Assembly: GCA_026545225.1 (NCBI GenBank)
Contig: CM048850.1
Span: forward strand, 7,675,501 to 7,739,500
Direction of reading: 5' to 3'
DNA length: 64,000 nt
Source of the DNA: Cornus controversa
Lineage: Eukaryota; Streptophyta; Magnoliopsida; Cornales; Cornaceae
The position numbers and the translations under genes were made by a program. The notes under the pieces were generated by a model, which saw nothing but the letters and a program-made list of their open reading frames with translations, did not search any database and was not told the origin of the DNA. This document shows positions 45,992-57,878 of this stretch, in pieces; positions within the stretch are counted from its first letter, which is position 1, and the number at the start of each line of letters is the position of its first letter.

Positions 45992-47408
45992 CCATGCATG
46001 AATGCATATAAAATCATTACAAATTTATATGACAATCATTCATGCTTTGTACCCATAAACAATCACGTTTTATAAATCATGCATGATGCTTCACATTTCA
46101 ATGTATACACATATTTAACAAATTGAACAAGTCACAATTCATATATATAAACTCACACCACATAGCTCCAGAAATTAATTCAAAGGGGACTAGCTTATCA
46201 CTCCAATAGTAAAGGTCTTTTTGGCACCCAAACTCTGCTTACGTTTCTCAGTTTACTATTCCAACGAATGCGCCATCCACTTGACCAAGTTTTGGGTCTT
46301 TCACCCTAGGGATCCTTGCCCTTATTTTAATTCTCAATGTTGTCACGTCCCAAAAACTTCACTTTTCACGTAGTGCACATTATCATATAATTGAACAAAT
46401 CCACGTAATGCAATGTATTTATCAAAATAATGCATTTTTCTTTCTCATCCCAAGCTTGTCACAATGCCATTCCACTCATCTCATGAAAATCATAATGTTT
46501 TTGCATTTTTCAGTAAAAACATATCTTTCATGCACAAGTCTATATAAAAAACTTAGATTTTCATATTCTCATCAATTAAACATAATTTTAGAATTTGCAC
46601 TCATACTCATAAGATCACATGTGCAACGTATATAAGCCCTAACTAACATGTTAGACATATGCATATGCATAAATCACATTTATATATATATATACACAAA
46701 ATCCTAAATTCAATAAATCTCAATCTATCTTTCATGTCACAATTTAAAAGATCAATAGAATCAAAGTAAAGAAAGACTTCACACCCCCACTTGAAAATCA
46801 AGCTTGGAATCTAACTTTCAAAAATTCTAGCACTTTCAACTTCACAAATCCAAGATATTGTCCAGTTCAAACCGAAGCCCTTGGTGTCCCCTACACATTT
46901 CCCTTCTTCGGGAACTTCCAAATCATACCCTAACTAGTCCAAAATCTAGAGAGAAGGGAGAGAGATGAAGTGGGGGGGGGGGGTTTAGAGAGAGAATGGG
47001 ATCTGTAAAATGAAATATTCCAGACCTCTTTGATATTTATCTCACTCCTTGGGATGCAAAATGATCCTTTTACCCCCAAGCCACTTAACGTACCCTCCTG
47101 ACCTTCGTTTTTGATTTTGAAAATTCTGTTGGTCTTGAAATCACTTCCTTAACGCTCTAAACAATTCATTTGGTCCATAGCCAAGAATAATTTTTTTCAA
47201 AATTCCTGGACTCACTTAACCTCATCCCGGGGCTTCCGTTAACCAAAAAGTTAAACTTTTCTAAAAGTTTCCAAAATTCTAATACAACCCTCCAAACATA
47301 TTCCCCGCATTCAAAACATGTTAAATATCATTTAAAATGCACTTAAAGTAATAAATGATGAAAAAAAATTAAAAATCGGCCAAAATTGGACACGGACTCT
47401 ACAATACT

Positions 47409-47940
47409 TCATAATTACAATGATCTAAGACATTATTTTGATATAATAAATACGGTAAGGGCTGATCGCCAAACAGATGAAAGTGGCTAATAGCACAGAA
47501 TGACTTCCGTGGAAACAAGTCAGGAGGTTGATCATCTAACATATGAAAGTGGCTAAGAGCACATAAAATCAAGTCAAAAAATAAAAGCAACTAATGAAGC
47601 TTGTAGCCTAAACAACCGCACAACAAAATACCCAAGGCCTTAAGAGCTAAGTGACTTCAAGAGCTAAAAATCAAAATTTGAATAAGGCACTATTGTTTTC
47701 AGAATAAGGTTGAACTGAAGCAAGAACGTCTATCGAAAAAGGTCAACAGAAGAAAGAATGTCAATAAATGGAAGCACTCACCAATAATGTTATAATTTCC
47801 TTCGAGAAAGAGCCCTTCAGCTCTGGATGACTTTAGGTCATAATTGTCATCCTTCCTTTGTAATGATTAAAAATGTGAATTTCTATAAATTCCCTCCAGT
47901 TGAGACTAGTATGTCCAACTAAAGGGAATTAGGAGTTGAG
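47409..47940 (+). mobile_element. E6 internal region, right end
   Basis: Non-coding. A ~60 bp phrase (GGGCTGATCGCCAAACAGATGAAAGTGGCTAA) occurs twice in diverged form (47458-47550); further phrases CCAAGGCCTTAAGAGCTAAG and GACTTCAAGAGCTAAA are tandem. The polypurine tract is probably AAAGGGAATTAGGAGTTGAG at 47921-47940. Confidence 0.6.
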
Positions 47941-48475
47941 TGTGGAGGGAAAAATTTTCACCAATAAGAAGAAGACACCTAAGTATGAGAAAAGTCAACA
48001 TGGTACGCATGGCGTGATCCAAGTCATTATTGAGAAGAGTGATATGGCAGCATACGTAGCATACACCTAAAAATTAGCTTGGTCAATTGCTCGTTTCAAG
48101 AAGATAATGCAAAATCTGAAGAATCAACGATTAAACTAAATTAAATTTATTCCGTTTGAATTTTGAGTTGGGAGAGATAGATAGGAAGGATTTACTACTT
48201 TCAATTATAAATACAAAATAATGAAGCAGAGCATGGGGCAAGAAAAAAAAGAAGAAATACTGAGAGATATAGAAATATAGACATATTATATTATTCAGCC
48301 ATGGCTAGGCTAGGGAGATTGTTTGAAATATTTGTAATATCTTTTGAAATATAAAAGAAATTATCCTCTCATCTATGAATGTATATTGTATCTGTTATTC
48401 CTATATCTACCATTCTAGAGTGTTTTTGGTGTATTAATTGTTCAACTTTACATAGAACGATTTTTTACATCTACA
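47941..48475 (+). repeat. E6 3' LTR
   Basis: Starts TGTGGAGGGAAAAATTTTCA, ends TTTTACATCTACA, followed by the target copy TTGCT. Confidence 0.88.
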
Positions 48476-48545
48476 TTGCTCTAACACTTATTTTCACATA
48501 GTTGATAGGTTTCCCTGGAGTATGCCCATTGAAGAATGTAATTCT

Positions 48546-49123
48546 TGTAAAACACCGCTCCAACACCTGTTATGATATTGTCCACTTTGGGCCTGAGCCC
48601 GCATGGTTTTGCTCTTGGGTTTACCCCTAAAAGGCCTCATATCTTTTGAAGAGAACATACTACATATAAGTACATCCCCTTTTCCACACCTAGGCGATGT
48701 GGGATTGAGCACCCTGTCTGAATCCTGTTAGTGTGGTAGCTCAGCCCAGTGTCTATCTAAGCACCCGCCCACTCACACCTGCCCATAAGGGTTACTATAA
48801 TCCAACCCCCTAGGAGGCCCGACGTCCTCGTCAACACACTTCCAGCTGAGTTCAAGCTTTGATACCAACTGTAATAACCCGCTCCAACACATGGTATGAT
48901 ATTGTCCACTTTGGGCCATAGCCCGCACAATTTTGCTCTTAGGTTTTACCCCAAAAGGCCTCATACTATTTGAAGAGAACATACTACATATAAGCACATC
49001 CACTTTTTCACACCCAGGCGATGTGGGATTGAGCACGTTGTCTGTACCTTGTCAGTGTGGTAACTCAGTTCAGTGTCAGTCTTCGCACCCGCCCACTCAC
49101 ACTCGACCATAAGGGTTACTAAA
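48546..49123 (-). mobile_element. Second TRIM of the same family
   Basis: LTRs 48546-48799 and 48870-49123 with a 70 bp core holding GATACCAACT (minus strand AGTTGGTATC, primer site). Flanks ATTCT and ATTAT are a diverged duplication. Only about 65 bp from the end of E6. Confidence 0.85.
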
Positions 49124-50160
49124 ATTATTTCTCAATTAATACAACTTACTATTGCTTACTAGAAAAAAGGAAAAAAAAAAAAAAAGAACACACTCACATA
49201 ATATAGAAGCACCACAAGATACCTCTACTCTAAAACGCTACCTAAAACGTACACTTGATGATGTGTCTATTGTGGTCCATAGTATAGCTTAACATATTGT
49301 TTACACTCAAATTGAAGACACAATTTGGTACTCATGGTCTGAGCACAAGGTTCCACGAGGAGCACCACACAACAAATTTTTGCTCCTCAAAATATTTGAA
49401 ACAAGGTTCTGCGTACAAAGTACTACATGACCCTAGAACAGTATTCTATGCCCAGAGTACTACTTGGCCTAATAATAAAATAAGAAGTACACATATTGGC
49501 TTTAGTTTCCTAAATGGCTGGAATGGCCATAACACTACATGAGTTGTTCATGCCAGGAATACTACATGGCGTGAGAATAAGATAATATGTACACATAAAT
49601 TGGATTTAATTTCCTAAATGGAAAGCTCGGTCATTCTATCATGACAACGCTTAGTTTTCTAAACGGCCGGAGTGTTACAAACGTGTACACACAAATTAGC
49701 TTGAGTTTAGAAAGTGGTAAGAGCTTACTTTGGTTCCACAATGACATGTATATTACCTTTAGTTTCTTAAACAGTCATAGCCCTACACGGTCGGATCACT
49801 ACATAGGTTAAATGACAAAAATGTGTACATGGATTTACTTTCTTACATGGCCCTAAAATAAGTCATCCAAATTGGTTCCAATTTGGCATCAATGTCTGGC
49901 AGAGGCGACTCAATATAATATGAGGTCCTTGGTGAAACATATAAAAGTTGTCAATAACATATAATATGTTACAATCAAATTCTAATTAGTAATGTTTATT
50001 TAAAAATTAGTTAATATCCTTATATGTAACGGGACCATTTTTTACTAATAAATCTCTTAACTTTTTAATAATATTTTTCATTATCGGTGCATAGATATTT
50101 ATGGGAATAAAATATGATTTTTGATTAAGATCTTTAGATTTTTTTATTTGGTTCATTTTC
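49124..50160. repeat. Degenerate repeats, no gene
   Basis: From about 49430 to 49850, four diverged units of roughly 110 bp share GTACTACTTGGCC, AGTACACATATTGG and TTTAGTTTCCTAAATGGC. Before and after this, plain AT-rich sequence. Confidence 0.6.
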
Positions 50161-51648
50161 TGATAGGCGTTGAATGTTGCGCATTCTAGTCTCTTAACTT
50201 ATGTATTTTATTCTCTTAGTGATAGATTATTTTGTTATTTTACTTCGTTTTAGTGTTTTCTATATTTTCAGGGCCTTAATGATTATTTCAGTTAAAACCA
50301 TGATTTTGAGCTTTTAAAGATGACATGCAAGATGGTTAGAGGAAGCCTACATCAAATGGATCCATTCAACCATTTATTTCAACTCAAATCAGCCTAAGGA
50401 AAAGGTCCAAGAGGATTACAGCTACTTAAGAAGGTTACGGGCCTGAAGCCCAATTCTGCGCTTAATACAGTTTTAATCCCATTTTGGAAAACAAACCAGA
50501 AGTGTTATTTTTGAGCCTTAAATTGACTTAATTTTCTTTTCGGGTTGAATGAAATTCGATTCTGCACACTTTTGTATTTAACAAAAATTCCGTGAATCGA
50601 ACTTCTAGTGGGTCAAAAGTTGGGCCGAACGTCAATAGAAAAAATCCACCTAATTAGTGCTGCGGGAAAACCTAATTAATTTCTAATTGGATTAGGACTT
50701 TGGTGTATTCTCTGGGGGCATAAAGTAAAGAATTGGAGGCTGAGTTGAGGGAGATTGGAGAGTCTTAGAAAGCTTTTGGATAGAAAAGAAGACATACTTT
50801 GGAGACCATTGGAGAACGAAATCTTACGCATAATTCATGAAGATGATGCCTTCTTCCTCAACCGTTGAAGCTTCTTCATCTACCATGAGCGACTAGTTCA
50901 TCTACTAGGGTTTTGATGTAGCCCTAACAAAGCATCAATGGTTTGATTGTTTTAATTATTGGGGACCTTTATGTTTATGCATAGATTGTGTAATTTAGAG
51001 GATTCTTATTATAGAATTGAGCAATAAAAGTCTTATAAATTCAATCTCAATGATTTCTTATCTTGTCTTAAATATTTAGTTGTTGTTATTGAACTCGATC
51101 TCTCTTATTTTCTGTGATCATGAGAGCGATTATTACACAATGGTAATCATTGAATATATCATTAAAAGTTTTGATAGATTATGCCTAGAGAAGATGAACC
51201 ATACTACACCCTAGATTAGAGTAGTTAGGCAGATGGCACATGCCAATCGAAGATAGTCCATGACTTAGCCTTAATCATATGTTATCTTCTTGACGGATGA
51301 AGGTGAGCTTGTAGCCACCGACACCACTTATGCATGATGTAAATCCCCATAGTCAATTCAATTGACCATTGATTATGGAGTTAGTGGTGAAGTAAAATAC
51401 CCTATATTTATCTCATATTATCTTCACTCTCTATTTTCCTTATTTTATTTTATTTTTCTTTTTAATTAGTTTAAATATAAAAATCAGAATTATTTTCTCT
51501 TAAATTTAATTATAATTAATTCCGTATTCCAACTCATCAGACCATAATCCCTGAGGTTCGACACCCTTTCGATAGCCCTATTCTGCAAGGAATTCGTTCT
51601 ATTGCGAAGTGCGGTAATTTTAATTGAGACGCACTCACACACGAATCA
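50161..51648 (+). mobile_element. Athila-like solo LTR
   Basis: Homologous along its length to 52507-53930 (for example GGCGTTGAATGTTGCGCATT, TTTCAGTTAAAACCATGATT, ACCATGAGCGACTAGTTCAT). No primer-binding site or internal domain follows. Flanks TTTTC and CTTTC give an imperfect 5 bp duplication. Confidence 0.7.
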
Positions 51649-52506
51649 CTTTCTTTCAAAAAAAAAAATTTATGTGCTTCATAAAGAAATTTCTTATTGC
51701 ATATTTGATTATCGTTATGAATTTAAGTCACTAATATATTTTTCATTCATTATTGAATAATCTTCTACTTATTTTAGATGAATTAGTTGTTCTTTTGTTG
51801 AGTTTTCACCAAAATATCTTGTTGTTTGATTATTAATTATAGCGTGCACAAATTTGCTCTACATAATTGTTTGGAGTCGTTTAACAATTTTTTAGATTTT
51901 TCATCTATAATCACATGTACGCAAACTGTCAGTACTTCGCATCTCATTACCAACTCTCTCTTTTCCATCATCACTCATTAGATGAAAGGGCAGTAGATCT
52001 GTTCACAGAATCATCTCTCTCTTTGCCATCATCACTAGATCTCAACTCTAGACGTTTTAGCACCAAATTGCATGTCATCACTAGCTCATCTTCATCTCTA
52101 GACGTTTTGTATCTCATCACTAGATCTGTTCACCTGGGGATTCAACATCTATAACACTAATCAGTTATACCGAAAGACACATCCAATTGGCTAACGTATG
52201 ATTGATGATATGTTGAGTTACCATCAGAGCCAACGAATTGATCCATTAGCCTCTTCCATTTATCGTTTGTTTCTCTTCTCTGAATCCACCAGCCCTCTAT
52301 CATTCAATGCTAGATTTCTTCACCAAATCCACAAGCTGAAGGTACAATGATTCTTTTCTCTCAAAACTTTATGATTTAATCAGATTGAATGATGACTTTT
52401 TTTTCTTTTTCCAATTTTAGGGTTTTAGTTGGGTTTAACAATTCAGCCTTTTTTCATACAATTTTAAGGGTTTTATTCAAGTTTAGCGAGGGAGTCTATG
52501 CGGCCA
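51649..52506. other. Spacer between two Athila-like LTRs
   Basis: No recognised gene. From 51940 to 52150 phrases such as CATCATCACTAGATCT and CTCTAGACGTTTT recur, so it is partly a diverged repeat. Confidence 0.5.
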
Positions 52507-53930
52507 TGATGGGCGTTGAATGTTACGCATTCTAGCCTCTTAATTTGCATATTTTATTCTCCTAGTCATTGATTATTTGTGATTTTACTCTGTTGTAGTG
52601 TTTTCTGTATTTTCAGGACCTTAATGATTATTTCAGTTAAAACCATGATTTTTTGGCTTTTAAAGATGACATTCAAGAGGGTTATATGAAGCCTACATCA
52701 AGTGCATCAATTCAAGTCCATATTTCAACTCGAAACATCCCAAGGAAGAGGCCCAAGATAATTATAAATGCTTAAGGGTATTTTGGGCTAAAATCTAATT
52801 CTGCGCGTAATACAATTTTAATCCCGTTTTGGAAAATAGTTTGTAACACTTATTTTTTAGCATCAAAATTGTCTAATTCTAGGGTGAGTTGAACGAAATT
52901 CAATTCTGGACGTTTTTGTATCTCATATAAATTTCGTGAATCAGACTTCTGGAGTGTCAAACTTTGGGCTAAAAGTCAGTAGAAAAACTCACCTGATTAG
53001 GGCCTACGGAAAAACCCTAATAGACTCCTAATTAGGTGGGGACACTTCATATTCTCTTGGCCATTAAAAGTGACGAATTAGGGCTGTATTGAGAACTTTT
53101 AGACAGCAGCTTGGAAGAGTTTTTGGAGTGGAGGACCATTGGAGAACAAGGTTTTGCATGTATTTCATGAAGATGAAGCAGTCTCTTCTACCATGAGCGG
53201 CTAGTTCATTCACTAGGGTTTTGATGTAACCCTAACTAAGTATCAATGGTTTGATTGTTCTAATTATTGGGGAGTTTTGTATTCATGCATAGATTGTGTA
53301 TTCTACATGATTCTTCTTATAAAATTAAGCAATAAAAGTCTTATATATTTAGTTTCAATGATTTCTTATCTTATCTTAGATACTTAATTATTGTTATGGA
53401 ACTCAATCTCTCTTATTTTCTGTGATTAGGAGAATCATTATTATAGAATGGTAATCATTGAATATATCATTAAAAGCTTTTACAGATTATGCCTAGCGAA
53501 TATGGACCATATTGTATCCTAGAGTAGAGTAGTTAGGCAGATGGCCTATGCCAATCGAAGATAATCCATGACTTAGCGTTAATCATATGTTATCCTCTTG
53601 ACAATTGGAGGTGAGCTTGTAGCCACTAAAACCACTTATCCATGGTATAATTCGCCATAGTTAGAGCAATTGGCCATTGATTGTGAAGTTAGTGGTGAAG
53701 TCAATAACCCTAGATTTATCTCATACTTTCTACACTCCTTAGTTTCTCTTCCTCTTGTTTATTTGCTTAATTAATTAAAGTAGAAATAAAAATCAGCAAC
53801 TTATTTACCTTAAATTTAATTATAATTAATTCCATACATCCAACACAGTCAGACCATAGTCCCAGAGGATCGACACCCCTTCGTTCAATTGCAAAGTGCT
53901 CTATTTTAATTATACACTTAGCCATGAACA
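52507..53930 (+). repeat. E8 5' LTR
   Basis: Starts TGATGGGCGTTGAATG, ends GCCATGAACA, six bases before the primer site. Length 1424 bp, usual for Athila. The sister LTR lies at 50161-51648 and the 3' LTR start near 63915. Confidence 0.85.
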
Positions 53931-53935
53931 ATTTC

Positions 53936-53955
53936 TGGCACCGTTGCCGGAGACT
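53936..53955 (+). other. E8 primer-binding site (tRNA-Asp type)
   Basis: TGGCACCGTTGCCGGAGACT is close to the TGGCGCCGTTGCCGGGGA pattern that Athila elements pair with tRNA-Asp. Confidence 0.85.
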
Positions 53956-54192
53956 GTTTATTTGATTGTTTGGACTATAGAATTAGTTTTAATTATAATT
54001 TTAGTGTAGGAAATTTTTAATTTTTAATTTTGTTTTCTTTTTAGGTACTTTAGTCACCATATACATGGTCACCATTGTATAGCTAATCCTTTGATACCTC
54101 TTGATCCTGAGCCTAAGTCTGAGCATACTTTTAGACAGTAGACGAACATTCACGTTGATACCATTGTGCGAGAGGAATAAATTATTGATACC

Positions 54193-54890
54193 ATGACTGA
54201 TGTGAGTAGTAATAATAATGGCAATAACAATGTTGTGCCTAATACTGTAGTGGAAGGGGCGAGATTGCTCAGAGACTACTATGTCCCAGAGACTTACACT
54301 TCGCCAGTTGGATTCCAAATGCCTAATGTCACTGCTCAAAACTATGAGATCAAGTACAACATTATTCAGATGCTTCCATCATATTATGGGCTGACTCATG
54401 AGGACCCTTACAAGCATCTGGATTAGTTCATTGAAGTGTGCTCAACTACCAAAATTCATAACTTCTCAAAAGATGCTTTCAGAATGTGACTCTTCCTATT
54501 CTCTTTGAAGGACAAAGCCAAGTATTGGCTTAACTCTCTACCAGCGGGCTCTATTACGACATGGACTCAAATGCAACATGAGTTCCTCAAGAAATATTTT
54601 ATGATAGGGAAGACCAATCAGTTCAGACGGGCTATCACTAGTTTCTCCTAACATAAGGGGGAATAATTTTATGAGACATGGGAAAAGTTTAAGTACTTTC
54701 TTAGGAAGTGTCTGCATCATCAAGTTCCTAAGTGGCAGCTTGTGCAAAGTTTTCATGAGGGGCTGACTAAAACAAACAGATAGATGGTTGATGCATCTTG
54801 TGGAGTTACCTTCATACTGAAGAGTGAAGAGAAAGCAAGGACTTTATTTAAAAATTTGAGTGACAATTCTCTACAGCATGTGTCATCTAC
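54193..54890 (+). mobile_element. E8 gag region (broken)
   Basis: YEIKYNIIQMLPSYYGLTHE and DPYKHLD, then FSLKDKAKYWLNSLPAGSIT and TWTQMQHEFLKKYF, match the Athila capsid-like Gag. A further piece, YETWEKFKYFLRKCLHHQVP, follows. Inactive, several breaks. Confidence 0.88.
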
Positions 54891-55526
54891 ATGTTCTAGT
54901 AGACCAACCATTACAAGGATTACGTGGTCGGTGCTATAGATGTTATGCCAACCGACATTGACTTGATTGCATAGACATAGTATTGATCATGGCAGCCAAT
55001 CAAGCTCCTCCTTCTGCAAGTTCTTCATTGTTAGGCCTTTTGCTCTACTCCTATGTATAATGTGAACCATTGTCCTTCAGTTGGACAATTTTCTAAACCT
55101 TAACAAGAGCAAGTCCAAGCTACATTCACTTGACCAATGAATCCTCCACGTGGTAATACTTATAATCCAACATGGAGGAATCATCTTAGTTTTTCTTATA
55201 GCAACCAAGGAGTAGCAATGCAGCCTCTATATCAACCTAGGAACTATATGCCTCAATAGCCATATCAACCACAAGTTCCTATTCCACATAAGAATTCTAC
55301 CTTGGAAGACAAGATGATGGGTGCCCTAGCTAGGCTTGAGAAGATTGAGTATAAACTTGAGAAGCTTGACTCTATTACTAAAGTAGTTCAATTCATTGCC
55401 CAACTAGTGCAAACTTATTCTCAGTCCATTGCCAAACTGGAGTCTTAGTTTAGAAAACTTGCTAATCCCTCGAGTAGAAGAGAAGGGGGGAAGCCCCCAA
55501 GTCAACTAGTTGTAAATCCTAGAGAG

Positions 55527-56250
55527 ATGCATGCTTCTTCAAGTAACCTACATCATGAGCAAGTTCAAGCCATTACCACTTTGAGAAGTGGAAAAATAAT
55601 TGATAACAAGATGGGAGAGAAAAAAGAAGAAAAAATGATCACAAGTCCAAGTGCAAAAAATTTATATGAGCCCAAGGCTCCCTCCCCACAACATTTTTTA
55701 CAAGCATCCAAGTTGGGGAAGCAAGGGGACAAGTTGTATAACATGATGGAGGTGTTTCGACAAGTAAAGATTAATTTACCACTCCTTGATACCATCAAGC
55801 AGATTCTTCCTTATGCAAAATTTTTGAAGGACTTGTGCACTCAGAAAATGCATTCCAAGAGTCATGTGCCAAGGAAGGTAATGCTGCCACAACAAGTGAG
55901 TTCCATAATTCATCATTGCACACCTCCCAACTACAAAGATCCTGGTGCTCCAACTATCTCATGCATCATTGGAGAGCACCATATAGATAAAACTCTTCTT
56001 GATTTGGATGCAAGTGTGAATTTGCTGCCCTATTCAGTCTACTTATAGTTGGGCTTGGGAGAATTGAAACCTACCTCGATGGTGTTACATTTTGTAAATA
56101 GATCAACGAAGCAACCACAAGAGATTGTTGAATATGTGCTCATCAAAGTGGATAAGTTCTATTTTTCTATTGATTTCATTGTGCTAGACACTAAGCTAAT
56201 CAATAATCTAAGGAGACACATTCCAGTCATTCTTGATCAACCTTTCTAAC
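55527..56250 (+). mobile_element. E8 protease region
   Basis: VQAITTLRSGKIID is the usual lead-in of Athila. PGAPTISCIIGEHHIDKTLL with DLDASVNLLPYSVY corresponds to the retropepsin active-site region of Athila proteases, followed by LGLGELKPTSMVLHFVNRS. Inactive. Confidence 0.85.
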
Positions 56251-56279
56251 TACTACTGATGCTTGCATAAACTGTAGGT

Positions 56280-57098
56280 CAGGGGTCATGGACATCTCTT
56301 TTGGAAACATAAAGTCAAGCTTAATATTTTTAATACTATCCAACACCCTCCAGACCAGAGTGATATTTTTTGCATTGATGTTATTGAAGACTGTGTGGAG
56401 GAATTTGCCTCATATTCTCTATCTCATGACCCCCTTGGAGGCATGCATGTACTTCTTTGACTTTGAGTCATTTAATATTGAGCAACCTAGTGAGAAGGTA
56501 AACTTTATACTTGAGGTTGCAACCATTTAGAATACTCCACCGTAGAGAATTTCAGTCGAGCCACTGCCTCTCCTTTCTAGCACTCCGTTAGTGTCTTTAT
56601 TGTAGTCCCCTCCACAGCTAGAGCTGAAGCATTTGCCCACCAAGTTGTATAATGTGTTTTTGGGGGCCAATAAAACCCTTCTGGTTATCATTCCCTCTTA
56701 TTTGAAAAACACTTAAGAAGCAAGCTTAGTGAAGGTCTTGTAACAACATTGTAAAGCAATTGGGTGGAGTGTGGTTGATCTCAAGGGTAATGATCCTTCT
56801 ATTTGTATGCATAAGATTAACTTAGAATAAAAGAGCAAGCCATCTTAAGAAGTACAGAGGTGATTAAATCCTAACATAAAAGAGGTGGTGAAGAAGGAGA
56901 TGATCAAATTACTTGATACAGACATCATCTTCCCAATTTATGACAACACGTGGGTGAGCCCAACTCAAGTTATTCCCAAGAAGTCTGGCCTTACCATTGT
57001 TACAAATTATGTGGGATAGTTTATTCCACAACGTACTACCATGGGGTGCCATTTTTGCATTGACTACAGAAAGCTTACCACCATGACTCAGAAGGATC
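56280..57098 (+). mobile_element. E8 linker and front of RT
   Basis: IRWSVVDLKG-like text, VSPTQVIPKKSGLTIV and DYRKLTTMTQKDHF lead into RT. The text continues after solo LTR A at 59798. Confidence 0.75.
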
Positions 57099-57224
57099 AC
57101 TTCTGTCACGCCCCAAAATCCGGACCGCCGAGACTTTCCCGGACTGACCTTGAATCCTGAGTGTGAACTCGGTCACTCAACCCCATGAACTATCAAAAGC
57201 GCACTCATACGATAGTATCTATCC

Positions 57225-57233
57225 TTGATACCA
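57225..57233 (-). other. PBS-like sequence inside solo LTR A
   Basis: On the minus strand TGGTATCAA, preceded by GGGGCGTTATGGCA, a decayed LTR end. It lies about 120 bp from the true LTR end. Confidence 0.65.
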
Positions 57234-57612
57234 TGCCATAACGCCCCGATTTCCCCACTCTCGGAGAACCGGGGGTTAACTGTCCATTTAAATCCAGTGA
57301 ACCCTCATTACACTCATTTACAGAGGAAGTTTAACTTATTGTTGCATATAAATTCACACAACACTACCTCAACCAATCCCCATGGGCCCTACATCGAATT
57401 GCACACTTTAGAGAACATTTACTTGTCCACACCTTTGAGAATCACTCACTTTCGAACCTCGAAACTTTCTGTGTTTGGAATTTGAAACTGAGACTTATAC
57501 CATTGGATATAGAATTAAAAAATACTTAAGTTCAAAAAAAACCACACTCAATTCCGATCTAGAACGAAGAAATTACGTCGAAACGAAGTTTTGGAAAAAG
57601 CTATGAATAGTA

Positions 57613-57878
57613 ATCTCGATTGATCGAGATGGGATCTCGATTGATCGAGATTAAATCTCGATTAATCGAAATTCTAGCGAGATTTTCACACTTTCCGGAC
57701 CCCAGACCTGCAATATCTCGATTGATCGAAAATGGGACTTCGATTGATCGAAATTCCTCTTTTCTGGACTCTAAAAATCACCATAAATCATCACTCCTTC
57801 GATCAATCGAAATGGGGACTTCGATTGATCGAAATGGGCATCTCGATTGATCGAGATTAAATCTTGATTGATCGAAAT
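57613..57878 (-). repeat. Palindromic word array (TCGATTGATCGA) in solo LTR A
   Basis: About ten words such as ATCTCGATTGATCGAGAT, TTCGATTGATCGAAAT and CTTCGATCAATCGAAAT. A TATA-like CTATATATG in plus orientation lies at 57904-57912, just beyond the array. Confidence 0.92.

Larger units (their letters stand above)
44329..47403 (-). mobile_element. Solo LTR B, Tekay-type, with a nested TRIM
   Basis: On the minus strand it starts TGTAGAGTCCGTGTCC (ending at 47403) and finishes GGGGCATGACA (44329). ATACT flanks both sides (44324-44328 and 47404-47408). Without the TRIM it is about 2.5 kb. No internal domain is attached, so it is a solo LTR left by LTR-LTR recombination. It carries a CGATGCATCG word array (44793-44943) and a PBS-like site inside the LTR (44417-44428, minus strand TGGTATCAGAGC). 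Confidence 0.88.
35161..48475 (+). mobile_element. E6: satellite-rich non-autonomous LTR element
   Basis: LTRs at 35161-35697 and 47941-48475 (537 and 535 bp) are flanked by TTGCT at 35156-35160 and 48476-48480. The internal region has no recognisable gag or pol once the nested E7, the solo LTR and its TRIM are removed; what remains (about 1.8 kb) is mostly short tandem repeats. The primer-binding site (TGTTGCCATCTGTGGCA at 35700) resembles that of Tat elements, so E6 may be a Tat-dependent derivative. The LTRs are visibly more diverged than those of E5 or E7, so it is older, in keeping with being the host of nested elements. Confidence 0.88.

Noticed and set aside
48494-49036. Minus-strand frames repeated in several places (MLNPTSPRCGKGDVLICS...)
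   Set aside because: They are the TRIM LTR read in one frame; the same text recurs in each LTR copy and codes for nothing known.
45444-49123. Cassandra TRIM (with 5S rRNA sequence)
   Set aside because: The LTR has no recognisable 5S rRNA text; the family is another TRIM.
51915-52154. Serine-rich 79-codon frame as a host gene exon
   Set aside because: It lies in a stretch with repeated phrases and has no recognisable domain or splice context.
54001-54339. Minus-strand frame opposite the E8 gag start
   Set aside because: It overlaps recognisable Athila Gag on the plus strand and has no domain of its own.
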